From the NCBI GenBank assembly GCA_036245525.1, contig BTPG01000003.1, forward strand, positions 141,040,797 to 141,104,796: a stretch of DNA of 64,000 nucleotides. Reading direction: 5' to 3'. The translations under genes were made by a program, and so were the position numbers. Positions 32,233-42,443 of the stretch are shown piece by piece (the stretch's first letter is position 1; the number at the start of each line of letters is the position of its first letter). Source of the DNA: Semisulcospira habei (lineage: Eukaryota; Mollusca; Gastropoda; Semisulcospiridae). The notes under the pieces were generated by a model. It searched no databases, was not told the origin of the DNA, and saw nothing but the letters and a program-made list of their open reading frames with translations.

Positions 32233-32544
32233 GGTAGTTGCTAATTTTCCTATTATGGGCTATATTTTCCTTAACTCATGATTTTTTATTATTATTTTGC
32301 TGCACAGTCGTAAAAAAATGGTGAAAAGACAAGAACAAGCCATTTAATACCCTAATACATTCCCAGCCCGATTTAAATATCGAGGTCAAGCATGCAGACT
32401 TCATGCATGTCTGCGCTGTTTCTGGTTTGAAAACTTGATCATTTTACTCATTCACGTGAAAATGGATCTTTCTTACACTGGGCTGAATATATCTGGGGCA
32501 CATTGTTTTAGGGATGTAAAATCAGACACTGAATGAAAAAAATC

Positions 32545-32660
32545 CGAATTTGTTTACGACTGCATAGCAAATCTGACACATTCTGCGAGTTTATTGCAAG
32601 AAAATTCGAACAATGTGTCACTTTTGCTATACAGTCGTAAAAATTCGGATTAAAAAAAAG
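32545..32660. mobile_element. Inverted-repeat element
   Basis: AATCCGAATTTGTTTACGAC TGCATAGCAAA faces TTTGCTATACAGTCGTAAAA ATTCGGATT; spacer about 30 bp. Confidence 0.65.
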
Positions 32661-33023
32661 TAAATCGTATTAGGTCATCTAGCACTGAATGATAATTGTT
32701 CTACGTTTGGTACAAAAAAGTGGTTCTTTATGAAGATATCTGTGGAAAACGTTGTGCGATCCTATGTCAAACGACCTATGCCAGTGGCCGATAACACGGC
32801 GCGTGGCAGTTTCGCGTCATCAGTGTTCAGGGAAAATGACCACCGCTATTTGATTGTTTCCTGGAAAAGGGAAGTACTACAAGCGCTCCGTCCTGGTAAT
32901 GCTTGAGGACTTCCCACAACTAGATTCACACACTCCTTGCCATTTCCATCACAAAACACCACAACAGAAGAAGTTCGTTTGTTAAACAGATTCGGTCACC
33001 TTGACCTTTGGTTCATACATATT

Positions 33024-33445
33024 GGGGCGGTCCGTGGCGCAGTGGTTAAGGCGCCTGCCACCAATGCTAAAGGTGCGAAGTTCGATTACGGGTTCCGGCG
33101 TAGGACTTTTCTCCTCTAGTAAGTGTCACCGTTAACTCGGGCGGATCGTGGGGGGTTCTTTCTCCGGGTACTCCGGCTCTCAGTTCCTCCCCCCTCCTCT
33201 ATGGTACCGGTTTCAGGCCAATTTATACAATTTCAAATACAAGCGATCAAAATTTCCGAAACCTCAGTAGCTGAGCTGACCCTTCGCACCACGTGAATGT
33301 CCTGTGTTTGTCTTGTGCTGTGTTTGTCTTCAGTGTGTATGTGTATGCGTCACGTGAGCGTGCATGATGGGTTCAGTTTGCGGCGCTTTGAGCTAATTCG
33401 CAGAATTGGGAAAAGCGCCTATATAATAACCGGTTTATTATTTTA
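33024..33445 (+). mobile_element. tRNA-derived SINE with L2-type tail
   Basis: The head carries an A-box-like TGGCGCAGTGGTTAAG (33038-33053) and a B-box-like AGTTCGATTACG (33089). The body has CTCCGGGTACTCCGGCTCTC and the tail has GGGAAAAGCGCCTATATAAT and TTATTATT. The tail resembles that of the L2-like LINE here, consistent with LINE-tail borrowing. It is not a functional tRNA: the cloverleaf does not close and there is no 3' acceptor. Confidence 0.75.
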
Positions 33446-33446
33446 T

Positions 33447-33655
33447 ATAATCCATTTCATCCTGAGGCTGATTTTGTAAAATTTGCTTATTGTCCTGCGA
33501 AGGCTGCATTACTGATTAAGAGATAGATCAACTGTTTTAGTTCAAGGGTGGTGCCAGCATAGCTTGGCGCCTGAGGCGCCAAGCTATGCTGGCACCACCC
33601 TTGAACTATCAGTGAAATTTATTTTAAGCGGCGGGTGTATCAGGATGAAAAGGGA
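33447..33655. mobile_element. Family B MITE, ends eroded
   Basis: TTTCATCCTGAGGCTGATTT, a near-perfect hairpin with AGCTTGGCGCC at 33560, and a GGATGAAAAGGG right end. Same subfamily as 52096-52309. Confidence 0.75.
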
Positions 33656-33984
33656 TAATGACAATTTCTCCACAGTAAACGTAAACAAAAACATTATGAC
33701 AGAAACAGACACGTAAACAAACAAACACGACAAACAAAAACACCGTCAAACATAAACGCCGTCAAACGCACAATCAAAAACATCCTCAAAGATCGACAAA
33801 CAAAATCATCGACCAATATAAACAAATACACGGACATGCACAACAGGTATGTGTACTGACAAGGGGCATAACTCGCACGGTTTCCTAATCCTTGTGCTTG
33901 TATGTGCAAGCGAGCTCGCCCTAATAATTTAGGACGGTCCAAGTGATTCAGCTTAAAGTAAATGCATGTTTAGATTCCTTTATG

Positions 33985-34032
33985 TCCGTCCATTATCACT
34001 CCGGTGCCGTAGACGTTAAACCCCGAACTAAA
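33985..34032 (+). mobile_element. SINE/RTE-type 3' tail fragment
   Basis: GTCCGTCCATTATCACTCCG and AGACGTTAAACCCCGAACTA. The same ending is at 42329-42372. Confidence 0.55.
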
Positions 34033-34085
34033 ACAAAAATTCCTTTATGCATCATTTGTAACAAGAACAATATAGATAAATACAT

Positions 34086-34114
34086 AAATAAGTAAATGAA
34101 TGAATGAATGAATC

Positions 34115-34162
<48 letters not shown>
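34086..34162. repeat. Tetranucleotide repeats (AATG)n/(AATC)n
   Basis: AATGAATGAATG then ATCAATCAATCA to 34160. Confidence 0.95.
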
Positions 34163-34480
34163 TAAATAAATATTTAAACATGCATATTCATGCGTATGTG
34201 AGGAGAAATGGCAAGCTGTGTATTGTCATATTGAATTATTTTCTGTTGTGTTTATCATGTGCTAGTCTGTAATTTAACAGCTTCATGAGGATCTACGCCT
34301 CTTACTGACCCAGTTCGGCTCCAGCTGCTCCTCAAACTGAGGTGATCATGAGATTTTAAGCAAACGGCTGTATCATGTCCTGAAAGTGGCAGCTATCGAA
34401 GAAGTAAAGGTCGCACGTTTGAAATTTGGCCATCTTGATTAGAACGCTTTCACAATCGCCCAGTTAACCCGTTTCGTCTT
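34163..34480. other. Stretch with one A half-hairpin
   Basis: TTCATGAGGATCTACGCCTC TT at about 34282-34303 is a family A arm; the rest is unassigned. Confidence 0.45.
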
Positions 34481-34481
34481 G

Positions 34482-34545
34482 CAAGAGGCATAGAGCCTCA
34501 TGAGCCCTTGCAAAGCAGGGGCTCATGATGCTCTATTTGCCGGCA
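34482..34545. mobile_element. Family A hairpin
   Basis: GCAAGAGGCATAGAGCCTCA against GGCTCATGATGCTCTATTTG. Confidence 0.7.
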
Positions 34546-34651
34546 GATCTGGATCACAATTCTGCATTCTCAGATTGAGAATATCGTCTGGGTTGAAGTG
34601 TATAACTGTCAAATGGATAACGGAGACACCCATCCACCCCTTTTCCACAAT

Positions 34652-34712
34652 CGAGAGGCATAGAGTTTCATGAGCCGCAGCAACTGCAGGAGTTCACGAG
34701 ACCCTACACCTG
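34652..34712. mobile_element. Family A hairpin, decayed
   Basis: GAGAGGCATAGAGTTTCATG against GAGTTCACGAGACCCTACAC. Confidence 0.6.
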
Positions 34713-35075
34713 GAAGAAGTTTGGCATCCTCAGCAACTGTTAATGGAATGGAGGAAGTCTCTAGACGATCTTTAAACGAGGACCGTCGTGTCACGGACAA
34801 GAGCGGACGGCATGTCACGAGTGACAGGCTTGGAGCAGACTCTCCATGACCCACCCACCCTCGGGCTGATAGCTTTGGGGCCGCTGGACTGGGCTGATTG
34901 TGGTAGGGAGCGCGGCCGAAGGTGATTGGTGATAGGAGGAGGGGAGGTGGATTCGGGGAGAGGGTGGTGGGGTGGTGGGGGGGGGGGGGGGGATAGAATA
35001 GAGGGTACAACGGAGACATACTCAGTTAATTTTCAGTTAAATCATAATTAAGAGCATGATGCACTTCATTTCAAA
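34713..35075. other. Unassigned stretch with G-run
   Basis: Poly-G at 34977-34992; the minus-strand proline-rich frame over it is compositional. Confidence 0.4.
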
Positions 35076-35078
35076 TTT

Positions 35079-35143
35079 CTGTCGGTCTGTGATTCTGAAA
35101 ATACGGCTATAGACCGTAGGTTCAAAATCACAGACCATCACGC
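35079..35143. mobile_element. Family D palindrome, decayed
   Basis: GTCGGTCTGTGATTCTGAAA against TTCAAAATCACAGACCATCA. Confidence 0.65.
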
Positions 35144-35158
35144 AGATGAATGGAGAGT

Positions 35159-35251
35159 TCTACCCTTTTGGCTGTCGGTAGTGGTTATTGTCGCGATGAT
35201 TCCGGCTGGAATCATCGCGACAATAACCACTACCGGCAGCGAAGGGGTTAA
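35159..35251. mobile_element. Family C MITE
   Basis: TACCCTTTTGGCTGTCGG to CCGGCAGCGAAGGGGTTAA around GGCTGGAATC. Confidence 0.75.
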
Positions 35252-35445
35252 CTTAATTTTAACAATGAGGACAACGATGCAAGTAAAAATGGAGAAAGAG
35301 ACCCAGATTTTCTTCATCAGCTAAAGGCGACTTAATCTAAATAAGTGGGCTATTACAAAATGGCGCTCGGGCTCTAAATGAATTTCGGTATCCGCTGAAC
35401 GCTTTCCAATGTTCAAGGGGGCAAAAACTTCCAACTTCTTTGAAA

Positions 35446-35625
35446 TTAATCATTTTCATCCCTGACACGCTATTGCTTGAAATAAATATGACTATGATAG
35501 TTCAAGGGTGGTGCTGCATAGTCGATTCCTCTTGTAATCTGCAATGTATCCCTCATAGGACAAAAGGCTTTTTTTAAAATTTATTCTTTTTTTTTTTTTA
35601 TCTGCTTCGGGGTGTAATGGGTTAC
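35446..35625. mobile_element. Family B, one arm deleted
   Basis: TTAATCATTTTCATCCC start, ATGATAGTTCAAGGGTGGTG, then GGGTGTAATGGGTTAC. Confidence 0.55.
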
Positions 35626-35684
35626 CCATTTGGCTGTCGGTAGTCTTTTTTGTCGGCGATGATTCATCGCAGGAATCATCGCGA

Positions 35685-35739
<55 letters not shown>

Positions 35740-35764
35740 ACGCTACCGACAGCCAACGGGTTAA
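35622..35764. mobile_element. Family C MITE with A-homopolymer expansion
   Basis: TTACCCATTTGGCTGTCGG to CCGACAGCCAACGGGTTAA. The ACAAAAACC segment of the right arm has expanded to about 50 A (35687-35737). Confidence 0.8.
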
Positions 35765-35840
35765 AAGAAATTGCCCTATTCATTTTTTCTTATTTCCTGC
35801 TCTCATAGATAACTTCGCCCTCAAACTGCTTTCGCCCCCA

Positions 35841-36054
35841 TTAACTCATTCTACCCCAGACACGCCACAGCAAGATAAGGATCGACCATGATAGTTCAAG
35901 GGTGATGCCAGAATAGCTTGGCGCCTATGGGCGCCAAGCTATTCTGGCATCACCCTTGAACTATCATGGTCGATCTGTGTCCTGCACTGCAATGCAGTCT
36001 TCAGAGAACAACGGCAAGAGTTGGCGATTTCAGTGATGGGGTAGAATGAGTTAA
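35841..36054. mobile_element. Family B MITE, full length
   Basis: 214 bp; terminal CTCATTCTACCCC/GGGGTAGAATGAG and an essentially perfect hairpin with a GGCGCCTATGGGCGCC tip. Confidence 0.92.
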
Positions 36055-36243
36055 GTTCCCTTCTCTTTTCTTTCCGTAATAGAACCGCTTATCAACACCA
36101 CCCACAGGCTGGCTGGTGTAGAAACATGCGCTTTCACGAAATGAATGAATCAATGTACATAGTCATAAAAATATTCATTTCACCCTAGTCACTGTAATCC
36201 CACAAGAATTGTTTCACAATGACTAGAAAAGATAAATATGGAT

Positions 36244-36592
36244 AAGCCTCAGAATTACGCGCTTTCGTATATACCGCGGTTTGGATGTAACGCGCGCAGG
36301 TCTCCGGCTCCTCCCACGCGGGAAGCCCGGTGATCAAAAGCCGGTCGTCGGGCCGACGTCAACCTTAGCAGGCCAGCGCACGGCCGTGCGTGGGCCAGCT
36401 AAGGCTGAAGTCGGCCCAAGGACCTTATCAGGTAACTGAGGTTGACGTCGGCCGGATGAGCTTGTGCTTACCAAGATATTTTTTCTTTCTTTATTAGTCT
36501 ATGTGAATTTTGCGCAAAATAACGCGATCGCGAATACCACGGTCTGGCTCGATGGCTCCCGGGTACCGCGATAAGCTCTGAGGCTGACCTGT
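36244..36592. mobile_element. Long family F element with internal duplication
   Basis: Ends AAGCCTCAGAATTACGCG and CTCTGAGGCTGACCTG. The core hairpin at 36331-36425 is followed by an extra AACTGAGGTTGACGTCGGCC segment, so part of the hairpin arm is duplicated. Confidence 0.65.
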
Positions 36593-37070
36593 ACTCTGCA
36601 TTGATAAACATCGTGAAAAAAAGGTATCTTTATACCGCAACCTGAGCAACAAGCCCTCCACATGCACCCTTCAACCCCCATTCCAGACCCACATCCACTC
36701 CTTCCGATTTTTTTTTTACGATCCCGATCCGGTGGTGATGTTATCAAAATGAACCACACCGTTCTTGATGGAGATGGATGTAAACCAATTTTCCAAATGC
36801 TCTCTTGGCGATTTAGAACGTAAAGAATCGCTTTTTTCTTCTGAAGCTGAACACACGTACAACAAAAAAAAAACCTTTTATTCCAGCACAATATCGTTTT
36901 TGTTCAGTGTAAACATGGTTCAGTTCCCCTCGGTGAAAAAACGCCAAAACTAATTAAACGGCAACAATGTCTCGCTTTTGGTAACCAGTCCAGCGTGCAC
37001 GCAACACGCTCTGAAAAATTCCTTCCTCGTCCACGCCATTTCTCTTCTCAGCCAGACCCTCCCATCTGCA
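36593..37070. other. Unassigned stretch
   Basis: A/T-rich; no gene supported. Confidence 0.35.
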
Positions 37071-37075
37071 TGAGA

Positions 37076-37131
37076 ATTACATTCCCATGAGCCCCTGCAT
37101 TTCAGGGGCTCATGAGAATCTATGCCTCATG
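37076..37131. mobile_element. Family A hairpin, ATTC subtype
   Basis: ATTCCCATGAGCCCCTGC against GCTCATGAGAATCTATGCCT. Confidence 0.7.
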
Positions 37132-37267
37132 GTGGCAGACATCCTCGCCATTTGCATCAGTCTTCAGACGACGGACGTCGTCGGGTTGAAGTCGGTGATT
37201 GTGGAAGTTCCGCTATCATTTTCTAAAAACTGGATTGTATGTGAGTTTGAATTCTGCCCTGTGCATG

Positions 37268-37372
37268 CAAATGCCAGTAAATCCATTGTTGTGAAAAGCA
37301 ATATTGTCACTACGTTACAATGAAAATCCTGCTTTCTACAAATATGGACTTGCTGCCTTTCGCCTAATTCAC
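37268..37372. mobile_element. Family L
   Basis: TGTGAAAAGCAATATTGTC ... TTACAATGAAAATCCTGCTT, ending ATGGACTTGCTGCCTTTCGC. Confidence 0.55.
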
Positions 37373-37479
37373 ATGGATTGTTAATACACTGAACATGTAG
37401 CTTTTCGTAATAATGCACTTCCTGTCTTTTACATCTCCACAAGGCAGAGTTCTGACGTCATAATCATGGCGAAATTTAG

Positions 37480-37585
37480 TATGCCCATTTTTGAAAAAAG
37501 CGAGATTTTCACCGAATACCAATAAAAATCGCGCTTTTCTAAAACAAAATGGACATACTCTCTTTGGCCTTTAACAGGGCAGTGT
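37480..37585. mobile_element. Family L
   Basis: CCCATTTTTGAAAAAAGCGA GATTTTCACC against AAAATCGCGCTTTTCTAAAA and ATGGACATACTCTCTTTGGC. Confidence 0.65.
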
Positions 37586-37708
37586 TGATCTGCGATTTTG
37601 GTTTTGGGTTAATGTCATCTGATTCGCAAAATCGTAGACGCCAACCTTAGTTGCAATATCCTCATTATAGAGAGAAGCAATGACTAAAGAATGAACGATT
37701 CCCACAAC

Positions 37709-37782
37709 CTTCAGCAAGAGGCATAGATTCTCATGAGCCCCTGCTTTGCAGGGGCTCATGAGAATCTATGCCTCTTGCAGGT
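37709..37782. mobile_element. Family A hairpin, near perfect
   Basis: CAGCAAGAGGCATAGATTCT and its complement with a GCTTTGC loop; about 31-bp arms. Confidence 0.85.
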
Positions 37783-38225
37783 GTGAGGAGACGTGCTCGA
37801 AGACTGAATCGAAAAGTAATCTCCATTTTGCGGGTCAGATCAATTGATGGGAAAGTGATGAATGAACGATGTAACGGGGATGTCATTTCTGCACGCTTTC
37901 GTAGTTCATAAAACTGTAAGAAAATTGCGATAACCTAATAACGGTGTGTAATCAAGAATTTGGCCGCATTTATATTGTAAGGAGGGACAAATATAAGTTG
38001 GAAAAGTACTAAATAACAGTGTGGGTTTGTTTTGTGTGTTGTTTTTTTTTAAATACAGAAATAGCGGAAATTTTAATATGAACAGCATGTTGCGTTATTA
38101 CATTCCATTTTTTAAATAAAAGAAATCAGCATGCTGTTATGCCTAACTGTTATCGAAGGCAGCAATGGCCTCTACAAATTTAGTCAAAAGTACCTTAGTC
38201 TCGAACTGTAAGAAGGTTTGAAAGG
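37783..38225. other. Unassigned AT-rich stretch
   Basis: Nothing recognised. Confidence 0.4.
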
Positions 38226-38256
38226 AGAAAAAAAAAAAAAAAAAAAAAAAAAAAAC
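38226..38256. repeat. Poly-A run
   Basis: About 28 A; no adjacent retroelement body was recognised. Confidence 0.9.
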
Positions 38257-38318
38257 CCCGAAGAAAAAGGGCAAAGGCAATTTTTTTTTAATGTATAATT
38301 TTTAAAAAGCAAACCGAT

Positions 38319-38399
38319 TTAACTCATTTGAGAAGTGCCGCATACGAATATGGAGCTATTTGCTATGTGCCCGTACGCGGCTTGTCTCGAATGTGTTAA
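38319..38399. mobile_element. Family G-like MITE
   Basis: TTAACTCATTTGAGAAGTGC to GGCTTGTCTCGAATGTGTTAA, 81 bp. Its right TTAA (38396-38399) is the left TTAA of the following A element. Confidence 0.75.
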
Positions 38400-38614
38400 C
38401 CCCTTCACTGCAAGTGTCCTGGCGCAGATTGTGTTTCTGACATTTGTGTTATTTAAATGCCAAAGAGCGCCAGCCGTGCAAAAAACGGGGACACACAGTG
38501 GTGTCGACAAGAGGCATAGATCCCCATGAGCCCCCGCAACTGCGGGGGCTCATGAGGATCTATTTCTCTGGCAGATCGATCCTGTTCGCTTGTTCTCGGC
38601 AGTGAAGTGGTTAA
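38396..38614. mobile_element. Family A MITE, full-length reference copy
   Basis: 219 bp: TTAACCCCTTCACTGC ... hairpin 38508-38573 ... CGGCAGTGAAGTGGTTAA. Shows the complete architecture: outer TTAA inverted repeats of about 16 bp, unique left flank, then the palindrome near the right end. Confidence 0.88.
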
Positions 38615-38694
38615 TGCATTGAGCCTTGAGATGGGACTTCTCTAGCTGGGAGGTTGTCAGCTAGAGACTACCTCACCGTTCAGGAGAAAGCTCG

Positions 38695-38755
38695 ATCCTG
38701 ATAGTTCAAGGGTGGTGCCAGAATAGCACGGCGTCTACAAGCGCCACGCCCATCC
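38695..38755. mobile_element. Family B left-arm remnant
   Basis: GATAGTTCAAGGGTGGTGCC AGAATAGCACGGCG. Confidence 0.55.
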
Positions 38756-38857
38756 TGAACCATGTTTGCACTGTCTTGTCTCGGCTGACTAGGTGAAATG
38801 ATAAAACTCTCAATTTGGAATCAGGAAGAATGCCCGTAAGGGGCGCGGTCCCAGTAC

Positions 38858-38948
38858 TCCCCAGGTAAACTCGTTCCGGGATTACGCAACAAGTACATTT
38901 CTTTTCAAATGAGATGCTTCGGCGTACTCCCCGAGTGACTCTGTTTGG
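38858..38948. mobile_element. Small inverted-repeat element
   Basis: AGTACTCCCCAGGTAAACTC and GACTCTGTTTGGGGAGTACC form the ends of an imperfect inverted repeat. Confidence 0.45.
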
Positions 38949-39191
38949 GGAGTACCGGCCCGCAATTGGTGCGCAAAGTGACGTTAGTTCACAAAGTGCA
39001 TCAACAAAGGTAAAACGTGACACTGGAGTGTGACAATGCATCCCTTGATGCAGATAATTGAATCCGTGCTGAGCCTTCCGTGTCAGACCATAGTAAGACT
39101 GATAGAAACGCAACGGCCTGCTGTCAGAGGCGGGAATTTGACATCGTACCAACACATGGCCCGGCAACCTACGCAAGTTAATTAAGTCCCA

Positions 39192-39225
39192 CCCAGTAAG
39201 CAAAGGTCCTCGGGCCAATATACGT
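39192..39225. mobile_element. Family F left terminus
   Basis: CCCAGTAAGCAAAGGTCCTC GGGCC. Confidence 0.55.
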
Positions 39226-39229
39226 CTTG

Positions 39230-39925
39230 CTACTGGGGAATGACAACAGCTTTGACGAGACAGGGAGCTTATACGAGTGAGGTCCCATGACAGCGGCTCT
39301 GATAAGCCAGGAAGTTTACACGAGTTACGTCCCCAGGAGACGGTTCTTAAGAGTTATGTCCCCTGACAACGGCTGTCGTGAGTCTGAGACCATACACGAG
39401 TTACGTCTCCTGAGAACTGCTCTAATGAGCCAGGGAATTTACACAAGTTATATCCCTTGACAACAGCTCTCGTCAGCCATGGAACTTCCACTAGTTAACA
39501 CCCTTGACGTGATGTCATGAGCCAAAACGCTTACATGATTTAACTCCCCTGACAAAGTCTCTTATGAGCCTGAGAGGTTTTAGTGAGGCCTGAGAACGGA
39601 TTGGTTACTTCCCCTGACAACGGCTTTCCAGGACACTTACACGAGTTAGCTTCCCTGATAACGGCTGTCAGAAGCCAGGTACCTTGCACGAGTTCTGATG
39701 AGCCTTGGGTACACGGGTACTACTCTAGCAATTGCTCTGATGAGTTAGAGAGTTTACGCGAGTTCTGATGAGCCAGGAAGCGTACACGGGTTGGTCCACG
39801 AGCAACTGCACCAGTCAGCTAGGGAGCTTACATGACTTAATAGGGTCTCATTAGCCATGGAGTTTACACGAGGAAAATCAGTCTTCTGACAACGGCTCTC
39901 ATGAGCTGTAGACTGTAAGAACTGC
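39230..39925. repeat. Decayed tandem array, about 50-60-bp unit
   Basis: About 12-14 diverged units built on TGACAACGGCTCTCATGAGCC and GTTTACACGAGTTACGTCCC. Unit lengths vary from indels. Confidence 0.75.
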
Positions 39926-39943
39926 AAGATTATTCAAATCTTT

Positions 39944-40010
39944 GGGAGTCGGTAGCGGTTTTTGTCGCGATCATCGCGGACAAAACCCGCTACCGACACC
40001 CAAAGAGTCA
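39944..40010. mobile_element. Family C palindrome core
   Basis: TTGGGAGTCGGTAGCGGTTT TTGTCGCG against its complement ending CACCCAAAGAG; TTAA ends lost. Confidence 0.7.
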
Positions 40011-40312
40011 AGATAACCATGAAAAACTTTGCAGTTGAGTCCTGACTGGTGAATGGAGTCCTGTGTTCCCTGTGATCCCATCTAGGGTGACCAGGCCTCT
40101 GAGAGGTTTATGCGCGATGTCCGAACATAAGACAGAATGACAGAGCCCAGAACAGTGCAGGCTCCCAAATACAGTAATAATCATCTCCTTTGGCAGAGAT
40201 TCTTAATAGCCCCTGCAATGAGGCGTGATGATATAGTCAAACACCATTTTGGAGCAATCGTGGTCGTTCGCCTGAAGGGTGGTGCTGAAGCATAAGCATT
40301 GAAAACTGAATG

Positions 40313-40392
40313 TTAACTCATTTGCGGCCAGCCGCATCCGGATGCGCCCCATAAACCGCGCATTCGGATGCGGCTGGTCGCGAATGAGTTAA
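40313..40392. mobile_element. Family G MITE, full length
   Basis: TTAACTCATTTGCGGCC to GGTCGCGAATGAGTTAA, 80 bp. Confidence 0.85.
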
Positions 40393-40468
40393 ATAATGTT
40401 CCCTGTTTAGACCGAATTGGTTATCAAAGACTATATAGTTGATGCGGATGATAAAATATCTGGTGAGC

Positions 40469-40567
40469 AAAAGGTGCGGCGGTCGACTGACGTCAGCCTT
40501 AGTTGGCCCGCGCACAGCCGTGCGTGGCCCAGCTAAGTCTGACGTCGGCCCGAGGACCTTCTGCTTA
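40469..40567. mobile_element. Family F hairpin
   Basis: GAGCAAAAGGTGCGGCGG ... GCCTTAGTTGGCCCGCGCAC against GTGCGTGGCCCAGCTAAGTC ... GGCCCGAGGACC. Confidence 0.75.
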
Positions 40568-40683
40568 ACCGGACAGATGCGGCAGATCAGCGTAGAGAAT
40601 CGATACTAGAGGACATTGTTGTGGTCAATACCAGACAGACTTTGCCAAGTCACCTGTGCGTTTTCCCAACGAATTTCTCGCAC

Positions 40684-40765
40684 CCGCAAGAGGCGCAGAT
40701 CCTCATGAGCCCCCAATGAGGTGCGTGGACTCATTAGAATCATTGCCTCTTGCCTCATTGCCTCT
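40684..40765. mobile_element. Family A hairpin, with repeated CATTGCCTCTTGC
   Basis: CAAGAGGCGCAGATCCTCAT arm; on the right TCATTGCCTCTTGC occurs twice in a row. Confidence 0.65.
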
Positions 40766-41310
40766 TGCTTGTGTTATTCGCACAAAAAAACTGCACATGC
40801 TTAATTTGTGTCTAAGACAACTTCTAATTTTAATGTGTAACTTTGTAATAGACAATAAAGATATTTCAATGTTGAACTTTTAGTTCTGTGGTAGTCTACA
40901 TCAAGATAGTATCCTCGAGGAGAATCATTGGGTGTCCAGTGCAGTACGAACAGGTTCACGGGATCTCTTGAAGTCTTTGTCTTCGACGGTATAGATCAAA
41001 AGGCCTACTTTTGGACTGTCTGGGGCATTGCTTCTGAAGAATATTCGAGAAGGTGTTTATTTTCACTGCATCCAGAGTTTCTGGAACGAACCGGCTCCGG
41101 CCAGGTTTACCAAGCGTGATCTTGTCCATTCCAGAACGTCAATCTTAATGAGCTGGAAGTTCACCTTCACTCATGCAACAAACAAAAGCAATTAGCGCCC
41201 ATCCTCTTTTTCTTCTCCTTGTCGTTCGTGTTTCTCCAAGATTTAAAGATGCTGTATTTCGGATGTGAAGGTAGACACGAATGCACATTATGTCATTCAA
41301 GCACATTATC
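40766..41310. other. Mostly unassigned stretch
   Basis: A single K motif (GGACTGTCTGGGGCATTGCT, about 41015) is present; nothing else recognised. Confidence 0.4.
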
Positions 41311-41389
41311 ACACTTAACCCAAGGTCGAAGTTAAAAAAAATTAAAGTTGTCCTCTGAAGACAACAGTGCGATTACTGAATTTATTATA

Positions 41390-41495
41390 GGTCCGACTAT
41401 GGTAGTTCAAGGGCGGTGCCAGAATAGCTTGGAGCCAGAGGCTCCAAGCTATTCTGGCACCACACTTGAACTACTGTGGTCAATCAGTATCTGAA
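41390..41495. mobile_element. Family B hairpin
   Basis: GGTAGTTCAAGGGCGGTGCC ... GGAGCCAGAGGCTCC tip. GGAGCC/GGCTCC replaces GGCGCC/GGCGCC on both arms, so pairing is kept. Confidence 0.75.
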
Positions 41496-41785
41496 TTTGT
41501 ATTGAGTCGGTGGTGCAAATTTAATAGAGATATTCTGATGACAAATTCTATCGCATATTTCAGGCCGATCATGCTAAAATACGAGCATGCGACCCTACAA
41601 GTAAAATCGACGTGTAATGTGGAGGCGATTGGGAGGTCTTCGCTCCCGACGGCCAAGATCAGTAAAGGTCTTCTTTTTGGGTGTATGGGTCACCGGATCT
41701 AATCTGATAAGCCCACGGTCTTGCCCTTTTTCTCCAGGACGATGTTCGCTTATTTCACTCCTGCAGCGAAAGCAAAGCACTTGCG
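41496..41785. other. Unassigned stretch
   Basis: No gene supported. Confidence 0.35.
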
Positions 41786-41789
41786 CGGG

Positions 41790-41871
41790 GCATAAATCCT
41801 CATGAGCACCACTTCTCCCCTCTCCTACATGCATCCCGCGGGGGCTAATGAGGATCTATGTCTCTTGCTAC
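41790..41871. mobile_element. Family A hairpin with enlarged loop
   Basis: GCATAAATCCTCATGAGCAC, about 25-nt spacer, GGGGGCTAATGAGGATCTAT. Confidence 0.6.
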
Positions 41872-42043
41872 CTTTATTTACGCTTGTATTTCTGATGGTG
41901 TCACCAAAAGTTCAGTGTAAATTGGTGCAGTTCTTCGGTCATTATATTGTCTTTGTGTTTTCCCAGGTTCTGTGATCATGAAATGCAATGATAAAAATGT
42001 CCGTCTTTTTTTTTTTCTTTTCTTTCTTTATTTTTATTTTAAA

Positions 42044-42044
<1 letters not shown>

Positions 42045-42090
<46 letters not shown>
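42045..42090. repeat. (GT)n microsatellite
   Basis: About 22 units, followed by a G-run. Confidence 0.95.
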
Positions 42091-42091
<1 letters not shown>

Positions 42092-42328
42092 AAGGGGGGG
42101 GGGGACAAGGTTGTCCCCTTTTGGATCCGATCATGTCCGACCATAAAAGTCTAGCCCAGCAGACATTTTCTTCAGCCCAGGCAAAAACGACGGGCTTGTT
42201 CGGGTAGCATGTCCGTTAATAGGCCCAGGTAAATCAAAGAGGCACAGTTGCAGTGAGTATGAATTGATCAGTGTTCAGATCGTACTCAATAGGCAATAGC
42301 TGTCCTTATCCTCAAAACCCGCCCGTTA

Positions 42329-42372
42329 GGGCCGTCCATTATCACTTCGGGTTCGTGGACGTTAACCCCAAA
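42329..42372 (+). mobile_element. SINE/RTE-type 3' tail fragment
   Basis: GGCCGTCCATTATCACTTCG and GGACGTTAACCCCAAATTAA, matching 33985-34032. Confidence 0.55.
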
Positions 42373-42443
42373 TTAACCAACCACTAACCATCTTTTCCTC
42401 AAAGATGCGGATCTGCTGTACAGACTGATCGTATCCTTGCTTG

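Noticed and set aside
33038..33110. Functional tRNA gene
   Set aside because: tRNA-like head of a SINE; the T-arm and acceptor are not consistent.
38706..39218. 170-codon minus-strand open frame
   Set aside because: Overlaps a B remnant and a small inverted repeat; no domain recognised; composition not protein-like throughout.
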